Below are positions 34,901 through 42,948 of a DNA stretch of 64,000 nucleotides, piece by piece. The notes under the pieces were generated by a model. The model saw nothing but the letters and a program-made list of their open reading frames with translations. It was not told the origin of the DNA and ran no database searches. The number at the start of each line of letters is the position of its first letter. The stretch's first letter is position 1. The translations under genes and the position numbers were made by a program. This stretch comes from Solea solea (taxonomy: Eukaryota; Chordata; Actinopteri; Pleuronectiformes; Soleidae), in contig NC_081151.1 in assembly GCF_958295425.1 (NCBI RefSeq), forward strand, positions 16,278,606 to 16,342,605, read 5' to 3'.

Positions 34901-37900
34901 GAAATTGCATAGTTTGTTTCAATCACATCTAGTCGCAATATTAGAAATCATGCAAAAACGTTGACTAAGGAGATGAAGTTACTGTGAAGGTTTGATATGT
35001 TTAGGACTTATTATTCTATCAATTATTTTCTCGATTAATCGGCCACTGATTTGGTCCATAAAATGTCAGAAAATGTTGATCAGTGTTTCCCAACCCTTGA
35101 AATGATGTTCTCAAATGTCTTGTTTTGTTTCCAAACCAAAAATAATCACTCTCACCCACACACTTACTCACTGTCTACCACTTTATCCTCCACTTAAAGC
35201 TGGGAACTGGAGCCAATCCCAGCACTCTCACAGCCACACCTCCGTCAATTAAAAGTGTCATTAACCTCTGCATAAGAACATGTAAACTCCACACAGAAAG
35301 GTCAAACCAGGATTCGAACCTTCTTACTGTGAGGCTAGCCACTAACCTGCCATGTGGCCCTCAAGATTAATCAGTTTTAGTGATTTCTTTGTAATATGGA
35401 GCAGAGATAGCTCAAAAAGCTTATTTTAATTATTAAAAAAAACAATCAAAATAGTTGGCGATTCATTTAGTAATCAATTAATAATCACTGCAGCATTATT
35501 CAACATGCAGCCCATTAGAATGGACTAAAATAGCAGCTAAAAAATACTGTAAAAATAAATAAATACTTTAAACCATCAATCTTTCTAGGAGCAAGGGTTT
35601 GGTGGAGAAAAGCTGTCCAAAAAAGATGCTAAAACAAAAACCAGGCTTCATCAGGCGAATGAATGTTTAAACTGTAATCAATTGTATATGATGCTGTGGA
35701 TTTGAGCCACCTAAAATACTCACCCATATGCAGTTTTGTCGCATCTGGAAAATCCCTTTGGAAATCAATAAATCAAAAAGGAAACCACAGGAAAAAAGTC
35801 TTTGATTGGATTCATTCTGCAAGCACTAACGCAAGTCCTTAAATCAGATGACATGCCAGTATCTGTAAACACTCGAGGGGAAACTGACCTGACTGGGTAA
35901 ACAAAAAATAAAAAAGTTACTGTTGATAAGCAACTTTTTTTTAAGCCAGCTGAAAATACATTCACCAGCCACTTTATTAGGTACACCAGTTAGGCCGCTC
36001 ATTAACGCAAATATTGAATCAGCCAATCGCATGGAAGCAAATTGATCAGTGCATGTAGGCCATTATTCTACAGTTCAGTTATGAATGGTAACAGTGTGTT
36101 TACTTGTTGTGGGCTGTGCTATCTGGGATAGGTGTCCTATGTCACTAATAAATTGGCCAATAAATGCACACGCATATGTACAATTTCAATAATTCTCAAT
36201 TACTGTTTGATCCAGGTCTGTACTGATGGCTAAACTGTGTGGGGGGGGGGGGATACAAATAATGTCGGCATCAACGGCAAGCCCTCCCACAATTACACCA
36301 CCCTCCCTGGATGACGATGTAAAATCTAGTCCAAAGACATTTTGAATTTCTCTCAGTCTTTCTCATACGAACCAAAAACGCCCCTGTGCATGCACACAAA
36401 ACGGTCAACAGATCTCAACTCACCTTTTCTACCAGAGTTCGATGACCCAGGTGGTTTATCTGTTACTGACCCTGTAATTTCAAAGAGAAAAACGAAAAAA
36501 ACAAACAAATACAACATGTACAAAGAAAGGAAAGCATTTTGGGAACGTGAAAATCCACTGTAGAGTCACTTGATTTACTTAATAGCCGTCTAATCATGTA
36601 GAATTAAATGTGATTGTTCCAAGTACTGTAAATACAGGACGCATCGACAAAAAGGTATAATTCCCACAGATTACCCAACCCATTGATGACGCATTGCCTT
36701 AGGGTTAGATGCTGAGTTTGATGAGTACATTCTGTTAGTGCTTCAGAGTCACACATTGAAACATTTGGTGCTTGTGTTATCGTAATGGTGTCTACTGTGG
36801 ACCTGAGAGGTTTTGCCATATCGGAGGATTATCAGAGTATATGTTCTTTTTTTTCGGTGCGTGCAGATTTCAATGTCATGCATGGATGCAGGGAGGAACA
36901 GAGCAAAATTAGTGCAGTGCAATCATCGTAGAGTAGAAGACATTGTAATGAAGGCAACTAGAAGGAAATTTACTACCTGACAATCCACTTGTCGCAGCAT
37001 GAGTTCCCATAAATTCATGGAAGTTTCCTGCAAATGTATGTGAGATGATTGATTTGGGTCATAGTGTACAGGGGCGTCTGAGCATGTCAGGAGAATGAGA
37101 GGGGGAGAATCACGAGGAAAGGAGAGTTGTTGGGTGTGTTTGACAGTAGCAGCTGTGAATATTTCAGGTTTATTGAGCCCAGATTGTGCTTAGTCGTGTC
37201 ATACATACCTTTGCAAGAAACAATGAACATATTGGATCTTATGCAGGACAGAAAGGCCGACGTCGTGTCTCAAACTCTATCTTGGGAATTCTCATAAAAC
37301 GCAAAGCCTACTTTAGGTATTTAAACTCCTGCATTGTTCACAGTCACATTTCTTGGAATCTACTTTTCGTTTTTTTGGCTCAGCACAAAGCTGTCAATCA
37401 CTGGGATGGCACAAAACCTTTGGAAAAACTGAGTCATGATGTTGTAATTGCATATTTAAAAAAAAAAGAAGAAGAAGTAAAGTGCTCTAAAGTAAACCTC
37501 TGCCAGCTCCCTATGACAGCATGAAGTTATGGTGCATTTCATTTACACCGGAAGTCAGAGCTGGGAGTGACACATCACTAGCATATCTTGGGCTGACCAT
37601 TGTATCAATTCCAGTCAGTAATAATGCTATATATCATAATTGTGTACACACAAACAGAATAACAATATGTGTTCTATGCAAGTTTTTTTGTACTTATTTT
37701 TGAGTACGACTTTTGTAAGAAGTTGGAATTCGGAATTGAAGGGGCGTTTAAGTTGCGATTTCTGACCAGGAACTTGGAGATTCCAACATCCGCCTACAAC
37801 TGGAACGCACCATTACTGTCCAATTTGTGTCGACCAGATTTCAACGGTACCTTTTTTTCGTCAAAACAGGAATGAACGTTGCTAGGTCGGTCACTCCTAC

Positions 37901-40900
37901 GGCCTTCGCACGTCACGCATGTTTGTTCGCGTGTTGATATTTTTCTATGGAGTTTCACATCAGAGCAAACAAACACTGTTTCATAGTTTCTGTTCTTGAA
38001 GACCAAACGATTCGTTATGTGCAACTTTTTTTGGCAGTTTATTCGCATTGTCGCTGATGTGCAAACTAAAAAAAATAAATATTTGTGCATGTAAATTCAA
38101 CTGTCTAAATGTACATCAGCACGTTTGCTACAAAACAATTTCACTACTATCACCTCGGCAAGGTTTTTTCTAAGTTTAGTGGTTTCCTGCTATGAATGGA
38201 CATGCTCCATGTGAGAACTTAACTGCCTCTGTGTGAGCTGCAGGTGCTGCTGCTGCTGCTGCTGATGATGAGGATGATGATGGGAGCCATACACATGATT
38301 AGTGGCACAAGTGCAGAGCAAAGAGAGGGAGCGTGAGATTGAGGCAAAGGGAGAGATAAAGACAGAGAGAGGCAAAGGAGGAAGCCTCTGGCCGTCTGCT
38401 GAACAGCCTCAGAAGGGCATGCGACCATTCTCACCACACTCCCCGCGCAAAATGTGCACCATATGCTCTAGTGACTGTGCAATCCAATTCTGGCAAACAC
38501 CCCCTTGTATTATCTTCTGAGGGAAAATGATGGTGATTATCATAAAGTGTTCCCATCCAAGATGAGTGTACGGAGGCCCTCGCTCTGAGAGCACTTAAAC
38601 TAGGGGCTAAAGAGGCCCCTGCATGTATGGCCATTAGCCGTCTCGTTGACCTTGCACCTGCTGTATTCCACATGACATGTAATACACATGTGCTTGTACT
38701 ACGGCAGGACGGACCCTGATTAACTGTAACACAAAGGTTGTGTTCACTTTTTCGTCTTTCATCAGCACAGTTACGCTGAAAGTGATTTTGGCTGTTTGGT
38801 CACCCCAATGGTAATCTACTAAATTTACATCCTCGTATGCTGCTGCTTAGGATACTAATACAAGCCATGGACTCTCAGTTCTGTCTTTGATAGGGAACTG
38901 AAGCTATAAACCATTTCCAGTTGTCTTTTGAAATCTGATGTGAAAGTTAATTGGCCCAAACCACAGAGACTTGGCTTTCACGCACTCTTGGCTCCAAGAT
39001 CGTACATATGTAGCCACCACTGACATTTCTACATCAATGCTGCTCTTTGATGGTAATAAAGAAGTGTCAGGAAACATCCTACCAAATACCACAGCAATAT
39101 CATTGTGCTAATATTTATTTGTTGTTTTTCTTCGATTCTTAGACATGATTTTGGCATAACCTCCTTTAATTTTGTTCTTCTTCTCTCATTTGGTTCCTTC
39201 TCTTTTGTTAGCGTTCAGAAAACGCAGACTTATACAGGAGAAGCAGATGTATTGTCAAATATCACATAAAAATATTATAGAGTGAACGAGTCGTAAAGGA
39301 AATTGGCAATTATGAGGTCTTGAATCGCTAAAAAGACACAAAGGCACTTCAAAATAAATCACACGGGCTATATATTGGTGAGTTAGACTTCATTTTTAAG
39401 TCTCTCACAATAAATATTGATTATTTTTTCCATTCCCAATTCTCTTGATTAAGTAAGGTAGTTCGCTTAGGGGTTTTTTGTGGGCAGATTGTAAATTTCC
39501 CCACTGCGGGACTAATAAAAGACTATCTTATCTCATCTTATCTTATCTTATCTTATCATTCATTCATTCATTCATTCATTAATCAGTCGTGGGTCACTGG
39601 ACATCACAGGCAAACACACAGAGACAAACAACCATTCACTGTCACATTCACACCTACGGTCAGTTTAGAGCTGCATATATTTTGAACCGTGTGACCCTAT
39701 TTTATCTTCTGCAAAATTGCAAAAATAATTCCACCTAAATGTTACACACTGGACCTTTAACTTGGACAATGCACGACACAATGTACCGTCCCTAGACTGC
39801 ACAAAAACAACACCCTGGACAGTTCCTCCCCCTGTTGCCAGGCCGTTTGTCCCTCAGTACCTGAACACACTGGGGTCCTGTTCTGCACAGACGAGCCACT
39901 CACTGGCTTTCCATCACTGGTGACACACCAGCAGTAACCTGTCAGCGTGTGGCATTGGACCTGCAGAGGCAACAAAGGGAAACGACACCAAAAATGACCA
40001 TAGCTGTGGTTTTCTTTTGTTAAGAGGAGTGTCAATAAAACAGGGCGTGAAGAATTCAGACAGTGGAGTTGTGATGTGTGGACGGGAACGAGTCACAGGA
40101 GAGTGAAGGAATGTGGAAGATAGAAATGCGTGGTGTTACGGAGACAGACCTGGGCAAACGTCCCATCTTCGTTGCATTCTGGGATAAACATGGACTCCTG
40201 AGGTCTCCTGGCTTGTTCCAAAGCCTGGTTCCTCTCAACACGACACTTGGACTGATCTGCATCTGTAATATATTGACAGGACAGTCTGTTCTCAAACATT
40301 GTGTACAAACCTCCTGCACTGCTGTTGTGTGTGTGTGTGTTTTTTTTAATGAACAGGCCTGTTCTTCGTCAACACCACCCATGTTAACACCAGGGAGCTG
40401 ACCAGTACAACCCTAATTTACTACTGTTGGCCACTGAGCTCCATCTGACATATAAGTATTGTGCTTCAGGGCACATTTTCATAGTTACAGTACAGAAGGG
40501 AGACAACATCATTGATTTACTTTGTACACTTTTACCATTGAGTTTTTCCAACCTCCATAGGTTTCTGTTTTTCTTATGAATGTGAGAATATGAGTCTGTC
40601 ATTTCCACTCTGGATTGTACCTATGCATACCGAAACCATGAGTTGTTTGGTTCCATTGTGAACACGTAGTTTGCTCCCAGTAGCTGCTCAAAAGCCAATG
40701 CTTATCATTTTAAAGCAGCCTGTGGCCAAGTGGAAAGGGAACTTGGCTTGTAACCAGAAGGTCGCCTGTTCAAGTCCCCACCAGGTCGAAAGGGCTGGCG
40801 TACCCAGCCCCCATTGCACCCCGGGAGCTGCTCAGTGTGGCAGCCCACTGCTCCTAATTCTAGGATGGGTCAAAATGCAGAGAATAATTTCCCTAAGGGG

Positions 40901-42948
40901 ATTAAAAAAGTATCTAAAATTAAATTAAACCACAAATAACCATAGCTGTTGGATAAGGGATTAGAAGGTTAACGAGCTTTTAGCGCAGGACAACCTGCAG
41001 CAAACCTCTCCACACATGCTGCTTTTAAACCCTTGTCATACCAAGAACACACCAATGCTGCAAGACCTTTTATTAATCTACTGCTAAATGCTAACCCAAC
41101 ACATTCCCCCGACAAATTGTGCTTCCACTGACCATTACCAGTGCCAGGAGCAGGCTTGGAGCCGTGCGTTGTTAGTGCAGAGGAGTGTGCCGTGTGCTTA
41201 ACATTGGTATTTTTGAAATGTCAGTGGAAACTGAGCTTGTGTTTTCTGCAGCTCCGATGAGCCAAAGCTGCTCTCGGGGGACAGAGATGGAAGTGGCTGA
41301 GAAGGTCAGAAAAATGAAGTGAGCTCCACAGCAACTGGTGACTGTTTCAAAATCCCATCAGCGACTGCAGTTTTTATTGCTCCAGCCGAGCTCCGCGTTC
41401 CACTGTTCATGGGTACGCATTTAAACCGGGAAGCTGACCGGTGAAACCACAGTCCTCCACTTTTGGCAAACTTTTACCCTGAATAAATAAAGGTTTTAAA
41501 GAAAGTAATCGGTGGACCTGAGAGGAGACAGACATGTTGTCTCGTTCAGAGTAAAAGACAGAGAGAGACAGAATTGGGTGATGATGATGTCACCAAGCAG
41601 AACAGACACAGTTATGCGAAGTTAAAAAAAAACCACTTTGACCATGTGTATTTAGTCTTATTTTAGAAAAAAGCATAAAACTGCTTGTATGCCCTATTTA
41701 AACAAGTCTAATTTATGGAAATGTGAAAACAAAGTGATAATCAAAGTCTATTCGTCATGTCCGGCCAATGTTTGTCTATGCTTACCCAACAGTTCTCTTA
41801 CCATTTTGTGGATAAATAATGGATAAACATGTCTGCTTGTTGTATTGTGTTTGTTGTACCTGTACCAGTGTATTTGTTATGTTTAATCTGATACTCAAAC
41901 ACACAGTAAGGAAGCGCTCCCCAGATTCTGCCTTTGTATACAAGGACTGATTCGGCCTCAACAAATAAAAGTGCAGGGTTTGTTTTTTTTTGTGGGGTTT
42001 TTTTAACCAACCAAACAGGTCAAACGCACATCTGCAAAGACTGAGTGAGCTTTGTCCGGCTTTCCTTTTCTTAGTGCACCACTGATGCGATGAAACAAAA
42101 CCATGTGTTACCACACAGAGGGAACAAATTTTCCTCCAGAAATGGATTTGGTTGGGGGCCTGTTGTTTCCCTGATGGACAAAAGAAGGTTAAAAAAAAAG
42201 GGGGGGTAATGCCAAGTTCCAACCTTGACTCTAGACCTATCAATCTCTGCTGCTGTTGAGTGGCTGGCATCCAGAGACTGAGGAAGTGAGTGATGCCGGT
42301 CTGTTAAAATTTACACCCCCAAGGAGAGGCGGAAAATGAAAGACATCTTCTTGTTGTGTCCCGTTTTTTATGCGTTCGTGTGTGGCTTCAATTTAAACAT
42401 GTATTCCTTTTTAAATTCAAACAAGATATGGAGACAATTTGGTTGATTTCAAGCATATCTGATGTTTTCTGGGTCCTTACCTTTCAGCTCCAGGTCTCTC
42501 CCCTCAGAGGTGGAGGTCGGTACTGGTACCACAGCCAACTGGTCAAGTTTCACCCAGTTTTTGCCTAGTGACAAAAAGCCACATCATTTGTATTTGCCAG
42601 ACAGAGGTTTACTAACCAAACAAAGAACAACAGCCTCAGTAGTTGGCTACTATATGCCACTATAGTTCCCTGGCTTGTTAGGGAAAGGTAGGAGTCCTGG
42701 GTTTGTTATAGTCTGCAGGATTACCATTAGATGTCACTAATTCTTTCAAACTGGACCTTTAAAACCAGATCTTGGTACGAACCTCGACATCGTCCGCGGT
42801 GTGCCAGTGCGAGTGTCTTGTCTTTGCAGCGCGCTCTCTGCAGCTCGCAGCCGGTCTCATAGCTCCGCCCATCCGAGCCACACACCGGCTTCCCCTGCGT
42901 CCGTGTGCAGATGATCCCACAGTGACTGTCTCTGTCGCCGATCAACCA
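11375..42948 (-). CDS. smoc1: smoc1, SPARC-related modular calcium-binding protein 1 (coding exons 2 to last, gene span)
   Basis: SMOC1 is a secreted matricellular glycoprotein of basement membranes that modulates BMP signalling; human loss causes ophthalmo-acromelic syndrome. Eleven minus-strand exons join in phase: 42783-42948, 40150-40262, 39861-39960, 36424-36471, 34529-34585, 34047-34115, 26001-26193, 24286-24368, 19438-19543, 18676-18920 and 11375-11391. Domain order is follistatin/Kazal-like, thyroglobulin-1 (CWCV), SMOC linker, thyroglobulin-1 (CWCV), and the extracellular calcium-binding domain with EF-hands, ending VGRLV-stop. Several stretches ([63 protein letters not shown]) fit SMOC1 better than SMOC2. 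The signal-peptide exon was not found; exon 2 enters in phase 0, so exon 1 must end on a codon boundary, probably beyond 64000. Confidence 0.97.
11595..11818 (+). mobile_element. hAT-like MITE copy, forward, internally deleted
   Basis: It has aatcaattaatctgccttga, tttggtccataaaatgtcga, gttctcaaatgccttgtttt and gaattgatcgagtaattgtt: the same family as 7753-8083. It is followed at once by a second copy in opposite orientation. Confidence 0.7.
11845..12112 (-). mobile_element. hAT-like MITE copy, reverse
   Basis: The reverse-complement landmarks are gaatcattttggtttgtgga, ggggaaacactgatcaacat and cattttatggaccaaacaaa, ending near taggtgtaacgctac. With the previous copy it forms an imperfect inverted repeat in the smoc1 last intron. 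Confidence 0.7.
12338..12364. repeat. (GAAA)n microsatellite
   Basis: About six tandem GAAA units. Confidence 0.95.
12908..13172. repeat. Long TA/TATG compound microsatellite
   Basis: About 265 bp of TA, TATG, TAGA and CATA repeats, including an almost pure (TA)n core near 13018-13053 and a TATAGATATAGA segment that pairs with a following TATCTATATC stretch. Open frames rich in Tyr and Ile on both strands are artefacts of it. Confidence 0.95.
15064..15091. repeat. (GGAGA)n microsatellite
   Basis: Tandem ggaga/aggag units; purine-rich on the plus strand. Confidence 0.85.
17419..17469 (-). CDS. smoc1: smoc1 alternative penultimate exon (long C-terminus)
   Basis: Acceptor cttttgcag|GTAGCT and donor TTGTTCA|gtaagg bound 51 nt, phase 1 at both ends. 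Joined between GCLGVSKE and the last exon, it gives [24 protein letters not shown]. As I recall it, a mammalian SMOC1 isoform ends KE-GGSLGSFPQGKRAGTNPFI-GRLV: same length, shared glycines, TN-FI at the end, and the same swap of V for I at the junction. Good evidence for a conserved cassette exon. Confidence 0.8.
17470..18675. other. smoc1 intron between exon 11 and the alternative exon
   Basis: AT-rich sequence with no recognised repeat family and no other supported exon. Confidence 0.55.
18676..18920 (-). CDS. smoc1: smoc1 exon 11, EF-hand region
   Basis: The acceptor is accttcaccag|GTTTGT and the donor AAGGAGG|gtaaga; 245 bp. It encodes [20 protein letters not shown] and the rest of the EC domain, with EF-type loops [13 protein letters not shown] and [12 protein letters not shown], basic [12 protein letters not shown], and GCLGVSKE. 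The frame continues past the donor to a stop at 18644 ([10 protein letters not shown]), which would be used only if the intron were retained. The conserved ending argues for splicing to 11391 or 17469. Confidence 0.96.
19438..19543 (-). CDS. smoc1: smoc1 exon 10, start of extracellular calcium-binding domain
   Basis: The acceptor is ttgtaccag|GCTGCC and the donor GGGAG|gtaagt; 106 bp. It encodes [20 protein letters not shown] then [15 protein letters not shown]. This helix is almost identical to human SMOC1 ([20 protein letters not shown]). The match extends up to the two-base Arg carry-over. Confidence 0.96.
20514..20995. mobile_element. MITE of the GGTACCTGGTACC type, interrupted
   Basis: The outer parts read ccccttttccacctagggtc ... 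ctcgcctcatctcg at the left and gtaccaggcaccaggtacta, tcactagtggaaacgcaaaa at the right, as in the copies at 48225-48700, 55255-55540 and 61380-61575. A LINE-type repeat piece (20565-20715) is inserted within it. Confidence 0.65.
20565..20715 (-). repeat. Teleost interspersed repeat inserted in the MITE
   Basis: The reverse complement of the repeat at 3041-3248 (gctttatcctccaccagagg, ggcggggtacaccctggaca), followed by aactccatgcagaaaggccc. It lies between the two halves of the MITE. Confidence 0.7.
21160..21240 (-). repeat. Possible tRNA-derived SINE head
   Basis: The minus strand has a B-box-like GGTTCAAATTCC preceded by acgtaaccgggagggtgcc, as in tRNA-like SINE heads. No clear A box or tail was identified. 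Confidence 0.35.
24286..24368 (-). CDS. smoc1: smoc1 exon 9, between thyroglobulin-1 and EC domain
   Basis: The acceptor is tgtaacag|GTACCA and the donor TTGACAG|gtttgg; 83 bp, joining phase 2 to phase 1. It reads [20 protein letters not shown] then FQGRDLT. The third Cys closes the second thyroglobulin module, and DPF-GR-L is shared with vertebrate SMOCs. ECDNTAR resembles SMOC2 here, although the rest of the gene is SMOC1-like. Confidence 0.93.
24369..26000. other. smoc1 intron
   Basis: An AT-rich intron with no repeat or exon that I can support. The frames within it have no recognisable similarity. Confidence 0.55.
26001..26193 (-). CDS. smoc1: smoc1 exon 8, thyroglobulin-1 domain 2
   Basis: The acceptor is atgattttag|AGAAAG and the donor CTACTCG|gtaata; 193 bp. 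It encodes [20 protein letters not shown], then [20 protein letters not shown] and [23 protein letters not shown] and the cysteine spacing mark a complete thyroglobulin type-1 domain in one exon, unlike domain 1, which is split over two. The preceding open frame (MCFLMILE) is intron. Confidence 0.97.
28595..28616. repeat. (GT)n microsatellite
   Basis: A GT run of about 10 units ending in gtatgtgt. Confidence 0.95.
28867..28922. repeat. (GT)n microsatellite, long
   Basis: An uninterrupted GT run of about 28 units, followed by a short G tract. Confidence 0.97.
32672..33412. mobile_element. Non-autonomous DNA transposon of the 'ccagtgtgtaa' family
   Basis: It starts aaagatctagtgtgtaatat and ends ccattggatgtcactagttc ... 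gaactgaacct, the two ends of a common teleost element. The interior has gtccgccatctttgctaaca, a GC-rich stretch and gtgcattctgggggttgtag. End fragments of the family occur at 6580-6600, 39735-39762, 42722-42764 and 58978-58995. No transposase frame. Confidence 0.6.
34047..34115 (-). CDS. smoc1: smoc1 exon 7, linker
   Basis: The acceptor is ccactgcag|AGATCA and the donor AGCAAG|gtgagc; 69 nt. It reads [20 protein letters not shown] then RKQ. Human has [20 protein letters not shown], so the first half is conserved and the second is divergent. Contains the sequon NSS. Phase 1 at both ends. Confidence 0.94.
34529..34585 (-). CDS. smoc1: smoc1 exon 6, linker (short form)
   Basis: The acceptor is cctcaacccag|ATGATG and the donor GTGACG|gtaagt; 57 nt. 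It encodes [19 protein letters not shown], matching human [19 protein letters not shown]. Phase 1 on both sides. A second acceptor 33 nt upstream gives a longer form (see 34586-34618). Confidence 0.94.
34586..34618 (-). CDS. smoc1: smoc1 exon 6 alternative 5' extension (33 nt)
   Basis: An AG at 34620-34619 would start exon 6 33 nt early, in frame, adding [11 protein letters not shown] between NSGRK and DDGSKP. As I recall it, mouse SMOC1 carries [11 protein letters not shown] at exactly this point. The same bases (tttctttccgtttctttctc) are the pyrimidine tract of the downstream acceptor, so coding and splicing signals overlap. That conserved isoform makes use of this acceptor likely. Confidence 0.72.
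35005..35495. mobile_element. hAT-like MITE split by a retroelement fragment
   Basis: Left half: attttctcgattaatcggcc, tttggtccataaaatgtcag, tgtcttgttttgtttccaaa. Right half from about 35365: attaatcagttttagtgatt, caatcaaaatagttggcgat, catttagtaatcaattaata. Between them, 35145-35360 is the common fish repeat. Both halves read in order, so the insertion came after the MITE. Confidence 0.7.
35145..35360 (-). repeat. Teleost interspersed repeat (inserted)
   Basis: Contains cactttatcctccacttaaa, ggagccaatcccagcactct, catgtaaactccacacagaa and accaggattcgaaccttctt. The last piece resembles a B box in reverse. Related to 3041-3248 and 51745-51882. Confidence 0.65.
35724..35744 (-). CDS. smoc1: Candidate 21-nt smoc1 microexon
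   Basis: Acceptor ggattttccag|ATGCG and donor ATATGG|gtgagt define 21 nt that would add DATKLHM between exon 5 (NSGRK) and exon 6 (DDGSKP), phase 1 at both ends. The donor is strong and the acceptor has a reasonable pyrimidine tract. I know no mammalian equivalent, so confidence rests on signals and phase only. Confidence 0.35.
36424..36471 (-). CDS. smoc1: smoc1 exon 5, linker
   Basis: The acceptor is aaattacag|GGTCAG and the donor GAAAAG|gtgagt; 48 nt. With the split Gly codons it reads [16 protein letters not shown], matching human SVTDKPLSQGNSGRK. It is phase 1 on both sides and so skippable in frame. It is too short to stand out as an open frame and was placed by homology and junction phase. 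Confidence 0.93.
36977..37027 (-). CDS. smoc1: Candidate optional smoc1 exon, 51 nt
   Basis: Acceptor acatttgcag|GAAACT and donor TTGTCAG|gtagta bound 51 nt. Between the TPVCS and SVTDKP exons it would be in frame, adding [16 protein letters not shown] plus split Gly codons, with phase 1 at both ends. I recall no counterpart in mammalian SMOC1, and the pyrimidine tract is modest. It may be a fish-specific cassette exon or a chance open frame. Confidence 0.35.
37528..37822. mobile_element. MITE with inverted ends
   Basis: The left end ggtgcatttcatttacaccg and the reverse complement of the right end (ggtgcgttccagttgtaggc) match imperfectly. The left terminal sequence recurs at 7573-7600 as an isolated piece. 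AT-rich interior without coding potential. Confidence 0.55.
38242..38282. repeat. (CTG)n/(ATG)n trinucleotide repeat
   Basis: About six TGC units followed by GATGAT repeats; intronic, so not a coding Gln tract. Confidence 0.9.
39490..39582 (+). repeat. LINE-type tail with TATCT and ATTC repeats
   Basis: It reads aaatttccccactgcgggac then taataaaagactatcttatc, followed by (atctt)n and (attc)n. The 'tttcccc...ggga-taataaa' tail is shared with 40880-40915, 46060-46095 and 46674-46700, which points to retroelement 3' ends of a related family. Confidence 0.65.
39861..39960 (-). CDS. smoc1: smoc1 exon 4, second half of thyroglobulin-1 domain 1
   Basis: The acceptor is cctctgcag|GTCCAA and the donor GTGTTCAG|gtactg; 100 bp. 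It encodes [20 protein letters not shown], with the CWCV signature of thyroglobulin type-1 repeats, and ends [11 protein letters not shown], including the sequon NRT. It leaves one base of a Gly codon (phase 1), the phase used by all following linker exons. Confidence 0.97.
40150..40262 (-). CDS. smoc1: smoc1 exon 3, first half of thyroglobulin-1 domain 1
   Basis: The acceptor is atattacag|ATGCAG and the donor CCCAG|gtctgt; 113 bp. It reads [20 protein letters not shown] then [18 protein letters not shown]. The human equivalent starts DAGQSKCRLERAQALEQAKK. The frame that runs past the donor (VCLRNTT...) is intron. Confidence 0.96.
40690..40925 (+). mobile_element. tRNA-derived SINE
   Basis: The head resembles a tRNA: A-box-like gtggccaagtgg, anticodon-arm-like ggcttgtaaccagaagg, and B box gttcaagtccc. 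The body has gtggcagcccactgctccta and gatgggtcaaaatgcagaga, and the tail reads aatttccctaaggggattaa then an A-rich end. It is in the opposite orientation to smoc1. Confidence 0.82.
42722..42764. mobile_element. Transposon end fragment next to smoc1 exon 2
   Basis: taccattagatgtcactaat ... aactggacctttaaa matches the terminal part of the element at 32672-33412. It stops about 20 bp from the exon 2 donor at 42782. Confidence 0.5.
42783..42948 (-). CDS. smoc1: smoc1 exon 2, follistatin/Kazal-like domain
   Basis: The acceptor is catcgcag|TGGTTG and the donor CGAG|gttcgt, a weaker non-consensus +3 to +6. The 166 bp encode [20 protein letters not shown] then [20 protein letters not shown] and end GRCR. 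The cysteine spacing and [11 protein letters not shown] are those of the Kazal-like module at the N-terminus of SMOC1 (PICASDGRSYES in human). One base carries over to the next exon. A transposon end lies about 20 bp beyond the donor. Confidence 0.96.

Larger units (their letters stand above)
37028..39860. other. smoc1 intron
   Basis: It holds a MITE (37528-37822), a CAG/TGC-type trinucleotide repeat (38242-38282), a LINE tail with TATCT and ATTC repeats (39490-39582) and a fragment of the common fish repeat (39600-39670). No further exon supported. Confidence 0.6.
40263..42782. other. smoc1 intron between exons 2 and 3
   Basis: Apart from a TG run near 40328-40341, a SINE (40690-40925) and a transposon end (42722-42764), nothing is recognised. 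The 162-codon minus-strand frame at 41782-42270 has no recognisable similarity or splice context. Confidence 0.6.

Noticed and set aside
35293..35350. Possible tRNA on the minus strand (accaggattcgaacc)
   Set aside because: Only the B-box-like part is present; it belongs to the common interspersed repeat and has no cloverleaf.
41782..42270. 162-codon minus-strand frame, the longest in the window
   Set aside because: No recognisable family, low-complexity Lys/Phe stretches from A- and T-runs, and it lies between smoc1 exons 2 and 3 without matching splice phase.
11375..42948. Assignment as smoc2 rather than smoc1
   Set aside because: [37 protein letters not shown] and VGRLV are SMOC1 features; only the short ECDNTAR segment looks SMOC2-like.
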